Positions 34,200 to 47,000 of a stretch of 64,000 nt of DNA are shown one piece after another. Source of the stretch: Serripes groenlandicus (Eukaryota; Mollusca; Bivalvia; Cardiida; Cardiidae); NCBI GenBank assembly GCA_031761405.1, contig JASEVX010000005.1:37432696-37496695 (forward strand), in the 5' to 3' direction. Numbering within the stretch: position 1 is the first letter of the stretch; every line of letters starts with the position of its first letter. The translations under genes and the position numbers were made by a program. Below the pieces are notes generated by a model. That model was not told the DNA's origin. It made no database searches and worked only from the letters and a program-made list of their open reading frames with translations.

Positions 34200-37100
34200 T
34201 GGAATGTTTGTGAATATGTACTTAATCAGACCACAGTGAATACACACTGGAGAGAAACCTTACATAAGTGTTTATATTCACACAAAAGATTATATACCGG
34301 ACAACAGAACATCAAACTACAGACAATCATTATATAAGTGTTTAGTTTAAATGTTACACAAGATAATATATACTGGATAGAAACTTTATAAATGAGTTGA
34401 TTGTGAAAGTTCATGTAGTAGGAAAGTAGTTTAACGTCACATAAGATAATACATAGTGAAGATTAACCTTGTACATGGGACGTGTGTGGATATGGACTTA
34501 ATCAGACAACAGAGAATACACACTGGAGAGAAACATTATATAAGTGTTTATTTTAAATGTCACACAAGATAATATATACTGGCTAGAGACCTTATAAATG
34601 AGTTGATTGTGAAAGTTCATGTAGTAGAGAAGTAGTTTAACGTCACATAAGAGAACACATAATGGAGGTTAACCTTATACATGGGATGTTTCTTAATATG
34701 TTCTTAATCAAACAACAGAGAATACACACACTGAAGAGAAACCTTAATACGTGTTAAAATTTCATACAAGAGATCATATACTGGAGAGAGCCCTTATTAA
34801 TGTGCCCATGGTGAAATTATATGTAGTAGAAAAGTAATACACAGAGAATACAATGAAAATGGGATGATTGTGAACTTGTATGTTGTAGAAAGGTTATTTA
34901 ACGTCACATAAGATAATACATAATGTAGATTAACGTTATCCATGGGATGTTTTTGAATATGTTCTTAAGCAAACAACAGAAAATACACGCTGATGAGAAA
35001 CCGTAATAATTGTTAAAATTTCACACAAGAGATTATATACTGGAGAGAGACCTTATTAGTGTGCCGATGGTGAAATTATATGTAGTAGAAAAGTAATTAC
35101 ACAGAGAATACACAATAGAGATTAACCGTTTTACATTGGATGTTTGTGAATATGTACTTTATCAGACAACATAGAATACACACTGGGGAGAAAGGTTATA
35201 TTTAATTCTCAGAATAGAGATTATATACCATAGAGAGACCTTAAAAATGAGATGACTGTGAACTTGTGTGTTGTAGAAAGGTTATTTAACGTCATATAAG
35301 AGAGTACATAATGTAGATTAACCTTATACCTGGGTAGTTTTTGAATATGTTCTTAATCAAACAACAGAAAATAAAAACACTGATGAGAAACCTTTATACG
35401 TGTTAAAATTTCACACAACATATTATATACTGGAGAGAGACCTTTTTAGTGTGCCGATGGTGAAATTATGTGTAGTAGAACAGTAATACACAGAGAATAC
35501 TCAATACAGATTAACCGTTTTACATTGGATGTTTGTGAATATGTACTTAATCAGACAACATAGAATACATACTGGGGATAAACTTTATATTTAATTCTCA
35601 GAATAGAGATTATATACCATAGAGAGACCTTAAAAATGAGATGATTGTGAACTTGTGTGTTGTAGAAAGGTTATTTAACGTCATATAAGAGAGTACATAA
35701 TGTAGATTAACCTTATACATGGGATGTTTGTGAATATGTTCGTTATCAAACAACAGACAATACACACTGAAGAGAAAGAGAAACCGTAATAATTGTTTAA
35801 ATCTCACACTAGAGACTATATACTGGAGAGAGACCTTATTAATGTGCCGATGGTGAAATTATATGTAGTAGAAAAGTAATACACAGATAAAACACAATAG
35901 AGATGAACCGTTATACATTGGATGTTTGTGAATATATACTTAATCAGACAACATAGAATACACACTGGGGAGAAACGTTATATTTAATTCTCAGAATAGA
36001 GATTATATACCATAGAGAGACCTTAAAAATGAGATGATTGTGAACTTGTGTGTTGTAGAAAGGTTATTTAACGTCATATAAGAGAGTACATAATGTAGAT
36101 TAACCTTATACATGGGATGTTTGTGAATATGTTCGTTATCAAACAACAGACAATACACACTGAAGAGAAAGAGAAACCGTAATAATTGTTTAAATCTCAC
36201 ACTAGAGATTATATACTGGAGAGAGACCTTATTAATGTGCCGATGGTGAAATTATATGTAGTAGAAAAGTAATACACAGATAAAACACAATAGAGATGAA
36301 CCGTTATACATTGGATGTTTGTGAATATGTACTTAATCAGACAACATAGAATACACACTGGGGAGAAACGTTATATTTAATTCTCAGAATAGAGATTATA
36401 TACCATAGAGAGACCTTAAAAATGAGATGACTGTGAACTTGTGTGTTGTAGAAAGGTTATTTAACGTCATATAAGAGAGTACATAATGTAGATTAACCTT
36501 ATACCTGGGTAGTTTTTGAATATGTTCTTAATCAAACAACAGACAATACACACTGAAGAGAAACCGTAATAATTGTTTAAATCTCACACTAGAGATTATA
36601 TACTGGAGAGATACCTTATCAATGTGCCGATGGTGAAATTATATGTAGTATAAAAGTAATACACAGATAAAACACAAAAGAGATTAACCGTTATACATTG
36701 GATGTTTGTAAATATGTACTTTATCATGTAGTAGAGAAGTCATTTAACGTCATATAAGACAATACACACTGGAGAGAAACGTTATAAATATGAATTAATA
36801 TGTATTGTATAGATATTTTAACGTCATTTAAGAGAAAACATAATTTAGATTAACCTCATAAATGTGAGGTTTGTGAATATACATGTATTGAGAAAGGTAA
36901 TTCAATAAATCTCAATACATCATAGGGACAAAAAATATAAATGTGATGTTTGTGAATACACACGTAAACAGAATCACCATTTAATTGAACTCAAGAAAAT
37001 ACATACCTGAAAGAAAAGTTATAGATGTGATGTTTGTAAATATAACCAGAAACAGCAAATAATCAAAGACAAACGAATATACACTGGAGAGTAACCTTGT

Positions 37101-37260
37101 AGATGTAATGTTTGTGAATTGAGATGTTATAGAAAAGAAATTAAATATCACACATAATAAAAAGAAACGTTATGAATGTGATGTCTCTGAAAATGCATTT
37201 AATCGGACTCAAGAGGACACAATCTCAAGAGAAACCTTATAATTATGTTTTCTTTTAATA
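34200..37260 (+). pseudogene. Decayed tandem C2H2 zinc-finger array
   Basis: The finger linker is visible at several points, e.g. ACACTGGAGAGAAACC at 34247 (HTGEKP). At 36945-37150 one frame reads three degenerate fingers: YKCDVCEYTRKQNHHL, then SYRCDVCKYNQKQQI with IYTGE, then CRCNVCELRCYRKE, interrupted by TGA and TAA codons in linkers and with linker-proximal His changed to Leu or Tyr. Elsewhere spacing drifts and frames break every few dozen codons. A 393-bp block of about five worn fingers is repeated almost exactly (35610-35807 against 36003-36200), so duplication continued after loss of coding. C2H2 arrays are DNA-binding; this one cannot be translated. Confidence 0.8.
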
Positions 37261-37334
37261 TGCATGTAAGAAGTAAGGTCTGATAAAGATGCGTTAATAT
37301 GTATCTGCAAGTGCACAAAGGTGCACAGTAGTTC

Positions 37335-37880
37335 AAATTCTATGATTTATTTTTTTCCAATGTCAATATGGTGAGTTTTGGTGATCGCCTTTTGTCCGTC
37401 GTCCGTCGTTCGTCGTCAGTCGCCCGTCGTCCGTCGTCAACAATTGCTTGTTAACACTCTAGAGGCAACATTTTGCATCAAATCTTGATAAAGGTTTATC
37501 AGAACCTTTATCTCAATAAGATCTTGGACAAGATCGAAACTGGGTCATGTGGGGTCAAACACTAGATCACTAAGTCAAATTTAAGGAAAATCTTGTTAAC
37601 ACTCTGGAGGCCACATCTTTGGCTTGAGAATGTTGAAACTTTGTCAGAATGTCTGTTTTAGTGATCTCTAGGCCAAGTGCGAAACTGTGTCATGTCCGGT
37701 CAAAAACTAGGTCACTAGGTCAAATTTAAGAAAATCTTGTTAAGACTCTGGAAGCCACGTTTTTTGCTTCAGCATGTTGAAATATTTTCAGAATGTTTGT
37801 CTTAGTGATCATTTAAGAACCACCATTACTTCATTCTAATTTTAAATTAAATGAAGATTTTGAATTTGAAAGAACAAATA
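37335..37880 (+). mobile_element. DNA-transposon-like element, left part
   Basis: GGTGAGTTTTGGTGATCGCC, then repeated GTCCGTCGTC, then two to three rounds of the CACTAGGTCAAATTTAAGGA / GTTGAAACTTTGTCAGAATG unit found at 4.2 kb. Confidence 0.65.
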
Positions 37881-38640
37881 TTTCTAATGGGCTTAATAGT
37901 GTAGGGCAATCGGAAATTGCCATTTTTAAACCTCACCTTAGCAAAAAATGCTTCTTTTTGTGATTACATTTTGTTCGATGGCCATCGTGCGTCAACATCT
38001 TCTCTTTCACAAGTCTGTCAAATAAGCATTCTCTCAGTGTCCTCGCCAAAAGGTAGAAATGTTCCTTTCATAACTCGCTATGTGAACCTCTATCTGATTT
38101 AAAAACCATATTCATTAATTAAAAAAACAGGGTCGCCAGAGGGCGGGGCTGTTTTGCCTTAAAAATGGCACTACAGTGAAAAATTAAATAATCTTCTCTA
38201 AAAGTGGGGTGAAATTCTACATATTACTTCAAGTCATATAGCTGGAGCTACATTGTTTGGCTTGTGCATGTACCTAGCTGTTCCTCTAAATGTTGTGCAA
38301 ATGATGCTTCTTTACTTACAAATTCTACCTATCCAGGGACTTTTAATTTGTTTTCGTGAAAAATAATGATATCTTCTTTGAAGCAATTAAAGCTGGAGTT
38401 TCCGTATCTCTTCTTAAATATTACTCATGATGGAATATTATTTTATTTTATTGAGAGATATAGTTTAACTTTGGTTAAGAAAACTTCTCCAGTGAAGATA
38501 AAACTGTTGGTACTTTGCACTACTTAAGTAACCTAGTCATCCGTAAGAAATTGTAGAAACAGCAACTCTTGGGATTAAATTTGCCAAAATAAAACACTTC
38601 TAAAGAAGAAAAAAGTTAACAATTTAGAAAAATTGTTTCT
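37881..38640 (-). mobile_element. Element related to 20509-21580, reverse orientation, single internal unit
   Basis: CAGGGTCGCCAGAGGGCGGG and GCTGTTTTGCC at 38131-38160 are the inverse of the GGCAAAATAGCCCCGCCC segment of the element at 20509. AAATAATCTTCTCTAAAAGT is the inverse of its AGAAGATTTTTTAAG segment. The ends are indistinct, and the rest is diverged. Confidence 0.5.
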
Positions 38641-39404
38641 TTTTCATTTTCATGTGTATTACGAAAGTTTAGAAAAGGTCAAAACATATCTTTTATTGAG
38701 TTCAATATGTTCTGGTACATACCAATTTAAAAAGTGTTTATACGATAGTACATTCTGTGCTTTTTCTTCACATTTCAATTTGCTTGTACATATTACCTTT
38801 TTTCACATTGAAATAAGTAGGAAAATGCACTGCATAAACTTGTTTTATGTTCGTGCATTTCACTCAAAAGAACATTTTGAGGCAGCAATCATTAGAATGC
38901 ATATGCATGCATATATGGTAGTTAGTTTATCTTTAAAGTTTATTGACTAATTATGTCATATAAGAGTTGCCTAGTGACCTACAATATCCATTCAACCCAA
39001 ATTATAAGCATTTATACTTATTTTACTATTAGATAACTATTTGTTAACTTACAATAGTCAAGCAATTTATCATTGTTAAAGTTTATGATTTTTACCAATT
39101 GCAAAACTGTTTGTTACTCAATTTACAATAGTATTGCAATTAATTAAGGTTTGAGTTACAAAGTTTAAGTTATGTTGTACTTTTTCAGGACATGAACAAT
39201 GTTTTAAAAGAAATTGAAATGTAATTAAGACAAAAAGGGCATTTTCTATAGTCTTGTGCTGAATCCTGGCATATTACGTTTAATGCAACTGACAAACTTT
39301 GGCTCAGCATTTCATTCATCGTATGATGTTCAGAGGGAATTTGTTTATGTGCGTCATTCGTCATACTTTAAATGTAATTAATTTAAAAGTAGCCAGTTTT
39401 TTAC
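38641..39404. other. No supported gene
   Basis: A 105-codon plus-strand ORF (38633-38950) is rich in F, H, I, S and Y with no domain or splice support. Around 39000-39170 there is a loose repeat of ACTATTTGTTAACTTACAAT type. Confidence 0.4.
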
Positions 39405-40670
39405 TCAGCTGTGGACGAAGTTCAAGATGAGTTTTTGTGTTCACATTTTGTCCGTCATCTGTCCCTCGTGTGTCGTCCGTCGTCAACATTTGCCCTTATT
39501 GACAATCTACAGGCTACATTTTGCATCGGATCTTCATGAAAGTTTATCACAACAGACATTTATCTGTATTATATTTTGGACAAGCTTGTAAATGAGGTCA
39601 AAAACCAAAATCACTAGGTCGAATTGAAGGAAAGTCTTGTAAACATTTTAGAGGTCATATTTTCAATTTGAGCATGTTGAAACTTTACGATATGTAAGCT
39701 AAGCTCGAACATGGGTAATGTGTGGTCAAAAAGGAGTACACTAGTAGAGTGTTTGGCTTTAAAAGTTTAAATTTGGCCAGAAATATTGTTTCGATGATAT
39801 CTAGGTCAAGTTCGAATATGGGTCATATTTCTTAACAAACTTTGTGACTAGGAAAATCTTGTTAAGACTAGATGCCGCATTTTTCGCTAAAGGAACTTGA
39901 AATTTGGTCGGAATGTTTATCTAAATGCCAAGTTCGATTATGAGTCAATCCATAATAAATAACAATTGATTATAGGTCACTAGGCCAAATTGAATGAAAA
40001 TCTTATCAATACTCTTGAGGCCTTATTTCCATTTTTAGCATATTGAAACCTTTTTAGTATGTTTTTCTTGATGATATGTAGGTCAAGGTCGAACCTGATC
40101 ATAATGGGTTAAAAAGTAGGTCCCTATCACAAAATAAGGGGAAATCTTGTTAACAACTTAGACTTAGGCAATTTTCAATTTTGTCAGAATATTTGTATTA
40201 AAGATATCTAGGTCAAGAGCGAATACGGTCACATTGAGTAAGAAACAAGGTAACTAGGCCAAATTATAGGAAAAAACTCTTTAGAAGCCGATTTGTTTGG
40301 GTAAAGCAGCTTGAACTTTGGTCAGTATAGTTATCTAAATAAAATCTAGTTTCGAAATCTAGTTCCAAGTTCGAATATGAGTCATGCCGGTTACTAGGTC
40401 AAATTGATGGAAATTCTTCTTTACAGCATTGATATTGCATGTTTAGCTTTACCATTTTGTAACTTTATCAAAATGTTTGTCTTCATGATTTGTATGTCAA
40501 GTTCGAACATGTTGGGTCAAAAAGTAGGTCACTAGGTCAAATTGAAGGAAAATCTTGTTGTTTTCATGATATCTAGTTCATTTTTCAATAAAACAAAAAT
40601 AGATCACAAAGCTAAATAATGAAAAATCAGGTGAGCGCACTACGGCCACCATGACCCCTTTCTTTTAAAA
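39405..40670 (+). mobile_element. DNA-transposon-like element with about eight internal ~135-bp repeats
   Basis: Opens with TCAAGATGAGTTTTTGTGTT, CCGTCATCTGTCCCTCGTG. It continues with rounds of AGGTCACTAGGCCAAATTGA, AATCTTGTTAACA and TATCTAGGTCAAGTTCGAA, and closes CAGGTGAGCGCACTACGGCC, ACCATGACCCCTTTC, the expected inverse-type terminus. Confidence 0.7.
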
Positions 40671-40779
40671 ACAGATGTATACTACGAAACACAAATACTG
40701 ATATGACTGTGATTCTGGGGAAACTACTCAGCTCTAAAGGATGACTTCTGAGTACACTTACAACATTCTCACTGAACTC

Positions 40780-41045
40780 GTTGAAACATGTTCAGATATT
40801 TTGGAAAAACTTTAATTAGTAATATCAAAAGAGTTAAAACACCGACAAAAGGAAGATGTGCTGTTCGTGTGAATTTACTTGTTAACACTATCATTTCAAA
40901 GACGTTTTGTATGTGAACTGGAAAAGGGTTAAATCCCATGAAGAATAGTTTCTTCCATTTTCCAATATTAAATTTGTACAAATTGTATAAATCGCTATAA
41001 TCAAGCAATTTCTCACTTTTTCAAAATGTTTCCGACATTACATTT
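40780..41045. mobile_element. MITE remnant (CCCTTTCCC family)
   Basis: Contains GGAAAAGGGTTAAATCCC and TTCAAAATGTTTCCGACATT fragments of the family. It is too worn for end assignment. Confidence 0.35.
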
Positions 41046-41051
41046 TTTAAA

Positions 41052-41300
41052 TGACGAGCCCCGGTAGCTAAGTCGGTAGGGGGCTGTCAATTCAGTGGTT
41101 TTAAGTTCGAATCCCAACTTTTTTTCCTACGTTTGACAAAAGTCAATGCGACATGCATCATTTGTCATCCACCCACGGACTATAAGTATATGTTGGAACG
41201 CAGCCAGTTGCTTGGGAAGAGTGTTAAATGGAGTACTGGTGTGCGAAAAACAGGAAAAACATGAGTACTGATGACTGAGAAACTGTTAAAATATATTTTC
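41052..41300 (+). mobile_element. tRNA-derived SINE (family 1), plus strand
   Basis: GACGAGCCCCGGTAGCTAAG (A box), TAAGTTCGAATCCC (B box), TTTGACAAAAGTCAATGCGA, GCAGCCAGTTGCTTGG and GGAGTACTGGTGTGCG. The 3' end is degraded. Confidence 0.8.
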
Positions 41301-41605
41301 AATAAACTAAAATATTTGAAAAAAGGAGAAATTGCTAAAAGATCTATTTTTATTTTATTTTGTATCGTTTTCATCTCTTAGCAATAGTTTTAATGGATGT
41401 AAAATAATTTAATTCTTAAGGATAATTACCTTTAATTTAATTCTTTTAAATCGTATAGTAAATAAAATAGCAATATGGAAGTTATTCTCTTGTTTCTTTT
41501 CAGTTTATTTGAACCAAAATGAACCAAAAATCTCCTGCTACATTCGGATAAATGCCGTGTAGTTATCAGTCCCACATTACATTTGCAGTTAGTTAGGCCT
41601 TTTTA

Positions 41606-41657
41606 GCTCATATGTGCCTGAAGTGCAGGATGAGCTATTGTGATCACTTTTTGTCAT
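41606..41657 (+). mobile_element. Truncated left terminus of the AGGTCA-type element
   Basis: TTTTTAGCTCATATGTGCCT, GAAGTGCAGGATGAGCTATT and GTGATCACTTTTTGTC match the opening of that family. The sequence is cut at the boundary of satellite block B. Confidence 0.65.
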
Positions 41658-43163
41658 AATTTCTCCTTGTAAAATGCGTGAAAATGACCCCTGATGTTTG
41701 TCAACGAATAAATTTCATCAAAACTATACGTTGACAATCATCACAGAACATTCTACTTCAGTTCAATCTCTCTCTACATACACAAATTCTAGTTGATTGC
41801 CTTCTTCTTTCGGGAATTGTTTTCTGGGACATGTTCACGTAGGAATCATCACCTGTACAAATATTCGGGTAAACAGACCCTAAAACCGTACCATGCATAC
41901 AATAACACCTGATGTGTGTCAAAGTATAAATTTTGAATGTTGAAATAATATCACAGGACAGTCTACTTCAGTTCAATCTTTCCATACACAGGTCCTACTT
42001 GATTGCTTTATGCATGCATGAAATGCATTAAAGGGCGCGTACACGTATGAAATGATCACATATACACACGTTCTTATAACAGACCGTAAATACATAACAT
42101 TCGTGAAAATGACCCATGATGTTTGTCAACGTATAAAACACTCAACAATATACGTTGACAAACATCACAGGAGATTCTAATTCAGTTCAAGTTCCTCATC
42201 AGCATACTCTCGTAAATGGCTTTCTTCGTGGATGAAATATATTGAAGGGCGCGCACTAATAAGGAACATATACCAAATATATATCATTCATTAAAGTGAC
42301 TCTTAATGTTTGTCAACGAATATCATGCATGATAATTACCCCTGATGTTTGTCAACGAATAAACTCACAACAAATATACGTTCACAAAAATCAGAGGAAA
42401 TTCGTATTTAGTTCAATATCTCCCTCCATACACAGGTTCTAGCTGATGGCTTTCTTTGTAGGGCAAATGAATTAGGAGGCATATCCACGTATGAAATTAT
42501 CACAAATTCAAACATTTTGATGAACAGACTTTAAATACATATCATGCACGAAAATCACTGCTGAACTTTGTCAACGTATAACACAATCCAAAATATACGT
42601 TGACAAACATCACATTACACATGAAAAACATCAGAGGGCATTGTCATGCCTAAAACGAATTTGGGGTCTATTCACAAGTTTGAATGAATATGTGATCATT
42701 GCATATGTGTTCGTGTCCTTCAATACAATTCCCCATGCAGAAAGCCATCAACAAGAATCTATGTATGGAGAGATTGAACTGAAGAAAAATGTCCTGTGAT
42801 GTTTTTCAACGTATATCTTTGGTGAGTTTTATACTTTGACAAACACAAGTTGTCATTTTTTTGCATGATATATATTTAGGGTCTGTTCACCAGAATCTTT
42901 GTATATATATATGATCCTTTCATATGTGTGTACGCGCCCTTAATTACATTTCCACCGGGAAGAAGGCCATCAACTAGAATATGTGTTTGGAGAAATCGAC
43001 TCGAAGTAGAATGTCCTGTGATGTTTGTCAACGTACAATTTTGTGACATAACAATCATCAGGGGTATTTTTTACGCACGCATGTTATGTATTTAGGGTCT
43101 TATCATAAATAAGTACGTTTTGTAGATATGATAATTCCATACATGTATGCGCCCTACAGTAAA

Positions 43164-43191
43164 CCCCCCCCCCCCCCCCCCCCCCCCCCCC
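43164..43191 (+). repeat. Homopolymer of 28 C
   Basis: An unbroken C run between GTAAA and AAATCAATAAAAAAGC, within a long satellite unit that elsewhere has no such run. Confidence 0.95.
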
Positions 43192-43919
43192 AAATCAATA
43201 AAAAAGCAATCAACTAGAACATGTGTATAGAGAGATTGAACTGAAGTAGAATGTCCTGTGATGTTTGTCAACGTATATTTTGGGTGAGGGTTATATATTG
43301 ACAAACATCACGGGTAACTTTCACGCCTGTGATGTATTTAAGATATGTTCATAGGTATGTTCATAGGTATGTTTATAAATGTGATCATTTCCTTTGTGTA
43401 CGCGGACTACAATACGAATGCAGAAAGCCATCTACGAGGATCAGTGTTTGAAGAGATTGAACTGAAGTAAAAAATCCTGGGATGTTTGCCAGTGTATATC
43501 ATTGGTGTTATACGCTGACAAAGATAAGGGGTCATTTTTTATTATTGACATGAATTTGGTATATGTTCATTAGTATGTGTGTTTATGTGATCATGTCACA
43601 CGTGTACGCGCCTTAAATACATTTCCTCCACGAAGAAGCCATCTACGAAAAGCTTAAACTGAAGTACAATCTCCTGTGATGTTTTTCAACGTATATTGTT
43701 GAGTGCTGTATACGTTGACACACATCAGGGGTCATTTTCACGCATGTTGTGTATTTGGGATATGTTCACCAGAATGTGTTTATATGTGAACATTTGATAA
43801 GTGTACGCCATACAATACATTTCTCCTACGAATACGCGAACAAAGTCATCACCTAGAACCTAAGAATGTATGGATATATTGAACTGAAGTATAATGTCCT
43901 GTGATGTTTGTCTTTGTAT

Positions 43920-44092
43920 TGTAACGTGCACCGCCCTAACGCCATCGCGGTCATCCATCCAGGTACTAACTGCGATGAACGTTGCTTAACTTAAACGAAA
44001 GGTATACCACTCTACCAACGTTGCTATAAAAGCCGGCTTCTACGACAAAGCCGTAAAAGTGATATTTAAACCTATACCCCGTTCCCGTTACA
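43920..44092 (-). mobile_element. 173-bp insertion with 5S rRNA-like promoter region
   Basis: The insertion starts TGTAACG and ends CGTTACA, flanked by GTAT on both sides (43916-43919 and 44093-44096), and interrupts a satellite unit cleanly. On the minus strand it contains AAGTTAAGCAACGTTCATCG and GTTAGTACCTGGATGG followed by ATGACCGC. These match, from memory, the A box / intermediate element and C box of animal 5S rRNA genes. The 5' half of 5S is not present; instead AACGTTGGTAGAGTGGTATA precedes it. I read it as a 5S-derived SINE-like or MITE-like element, not a functional 5S gene. Confidence 0.75.
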
Positions 44093-47000
44093 GTATGTTT
44101 TGGTGTTTATACTCTGACAAACGTCAGGGATCATTTGCACACATAAGTACATGTTTCTTTGTAATTAATTCCTACTTGTTCGTGCCCTGCAATGCGTTTC
44201 CCACACAGAAAGCCGTTAACTAGAATCGGGGTATAGAGAGATTCAACTGGAGGAGAATGACCTGTGATGTTTGTCATGTTATACGTTGACAAAAATCAGT
44301 AGTCGTTTTCACACATGGTAGGTATTTAGGGTCTGGTTATATGTACATATATGTGTAAATATGATCATTTTATAAGTGTTCGTGCCCTACAATGTATTTC
44401 TTCATACATAAAGCCATCAACGAAAATCAGTGTATAGAGATAGTGAACCGAAGGAGAATGTCCTGTGATGTTTGTCAACGTATATTTTTGGTGAAATTTA
44501 TACGTTCGCAAACATTAGGGGTCGTTTTCACGCATATGGGTAAACTTTCTTTCCGACGTTTGAATCAGTGTATTGACAGATTGAACTGAAGTAGAATGTC
44601 CTGTGATGTTTGTCAATGTTTATTTTTGGTGAAATTTATACGTTGACATACATCAGGGGTCGTTTTCATGCATGCTATGTATTTGGGGTCTGGTTTGTGC
44701 ACAATAATGCAATTCCCCCATGCATAAAGCCACAATCTAGAATCAGTGTATTGAGAGATAGAACTGAAGTAGAATATCCTGTGATGTTTTTCAGTGTATA
44801 TCTTCGGTGAAATTTATACGTTGACAAACATCAGGGGTCGTTTTCATGCATGCTATGTTTTTGGGGTCTGGTCATATGTTAATGTGTTTGTGATCATTGT
44901 ATACGTGTTTGTGCCCTATAATGCATTTCCCCCATGTATTAAAAGCACAATCTAGAATTAGTTGCATGGAGAGATTGAACTGAAGGAGAATGTCCTGTGA
45001 TGTTTGTCAACGTATATTTTTTGTGAAATGTATACGTTGGCAAACATCAGGGGTCTTTTTCACGCATATATTATGCGTTTAAGGTCAGTTCATATTTACG
45101 TGTATATATGTGATTATTTCAATCCAGACTGTGCCCTACAATGCATTTCCCCCATGCAGAAAGCCATCAACTAGAATCAGTGTATGGAGATATTGATCTG
45201 AAGGAGAATTACCTGTGATGTTTGTCAACGTATATATTTGGTTTACGTTATACTTTGACAAACATCAGAGGTCATTTCCAAGCTTTACCTAGAAACAGTG
45301 TATGGAGATATTGATCTGAAGGAGAATGACCTGTGATGTTTGTCAACGTATAGTTTTGGTGAAATGTATACTTGACAAACATCAGAGGTCATTTCAAAGT
45401 TTTACCTAGAAACAGGTGTATGGAGATATTGATCTGAAGGAGAATGACCTGTGATGTTTGTCAACGTATATATTTGGTTTACGTTATACTTTGACAAACA
45501 TCAGGGGTCATTTCAAAGCTTTACTAGAAACAGTGTATGGAGATATTGATCTGAAGGAGAATGACCTGTGATGTTTGTCAACGTATAGTTTTGGTGAAAT
45601 GTATACTTTGACAAACATCAGAGGTCATTTCAAAGTTTTACCTAGAAACAGTGTATGGAGATATTGATCTGAAGGAGAATGACCTGTGATGTTTGTCAAC
45701 GTATATATTTGGTTTACGTTATACTTTGACAAACATCAGGGGTCATTTCAAAGCTTTACCTAGAAACAGTGTATGGAGATATTGATCTGAAGGAGAATGA
45801 CCTGTGATGTTTGTCAACGTATAGTTTGGTTTACGTTATACTTTGACAAACATCAGAGGTCATTTCAAAGCTTTACCTAGAAACAGTGTATGGAGATATT
45901 GATCTGAAGGAGAATTACCTGTGATGTTTGTCAACGTATATATTTGGTTTAAGTTATACTTTGACAAACATCAGGGGTCATTTCAAAGCTTTATCTAGAA
46001 ACAGTGTATGGAGATATTCATCTGAAGGAGAATGACCTGTGATGTTTGTCAACGTATAGTTTGGTTTACGTTATACTTTGACAAACATCAGAGGTCATTT
46101 CAAAGCTTTACCTAGAAACAGTGTATGGAGATATTGATCTGAAGGAGATTGACCTGTGATGTTTGTCAACGTATATATTTGGTTTACGTTATACTTTGAC
46201 AAACATCAGGGGTCATTTCAAAGCTTTACCTAGAAACAGTGTATGGAGATATTGATCTGAAGGAGAATGACCTGTGATGTTTGTCAACGTATAGTTTTGG
46301 TGAAATGTATACTTTGACAAACATCAGAGGTCATTTCAAAGTTTTACCTAGAAACAGTGTATGGAGATATTGATCTGAAGGAGAATGACCTGTGATGTTT
46401 GTCAACGTATATATTTGGTTTACGTTATACTTTGACAAACATCAGGGGGCATTTCAAAGCTTTACCTAGAAACAGTGTATGGAGATATTGATCTGAAGGA
46501 GAATGACCTGTGATGTTTGTCAACGTATAGTTTTGGTGAAATGTATACTTTGACAAACATCAGAGGTCATTTCAAAGTTTTACCTAGAAACAGTGTATGG
46601 AGATATTGATCTGAAGGAGAATGACCTGTGATGTTTGTCAACGTATATATTTGGTTTACGTTATACTTTGACAAACATCAGAGGTCATTTCAAAGCTTTA
46701 CCTAGAAACAGTGTATGGAGATATTGATCTGAAGGAGAATGACCTGTGATGTTTGTCAACGTATATATTTGGTTTACGTTATACTTTGACAAACATCAGG
46801 GTCATTTCAAAGCTTTACCTAGAAACAGTGTATGGAGATATTGATCTGAAGGAGAATGACCTGTGATGTTTGTCAACGTATATATTTGGTTTACGTTATA
46901 CTTTGACAAACATCAGGGGTCATTTCCAAGCTTTACCTAGAAACAGTGTATGGAGATATTGATCTGAAGGAGAATGACCTGTGATGTTTGTCAACGTATA

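Noticed and set aside
35610..36200. Two identical 65-codon minus-strand ORFs
   Set aside because: They are antisense shadows of the 393-bp duplicated zinc-finger relic.
38633..38950. 105-codon plus-strand ORF
   Set aside because: AT-driven composition rich in F, H and Y, no domain, and surrounded by transposon debris.
43921..44040. Functional 5S rRNA gene
   Set aside because: Only the internal control region and part of the 3' half match; the 5' half and the terminal stem are absent.
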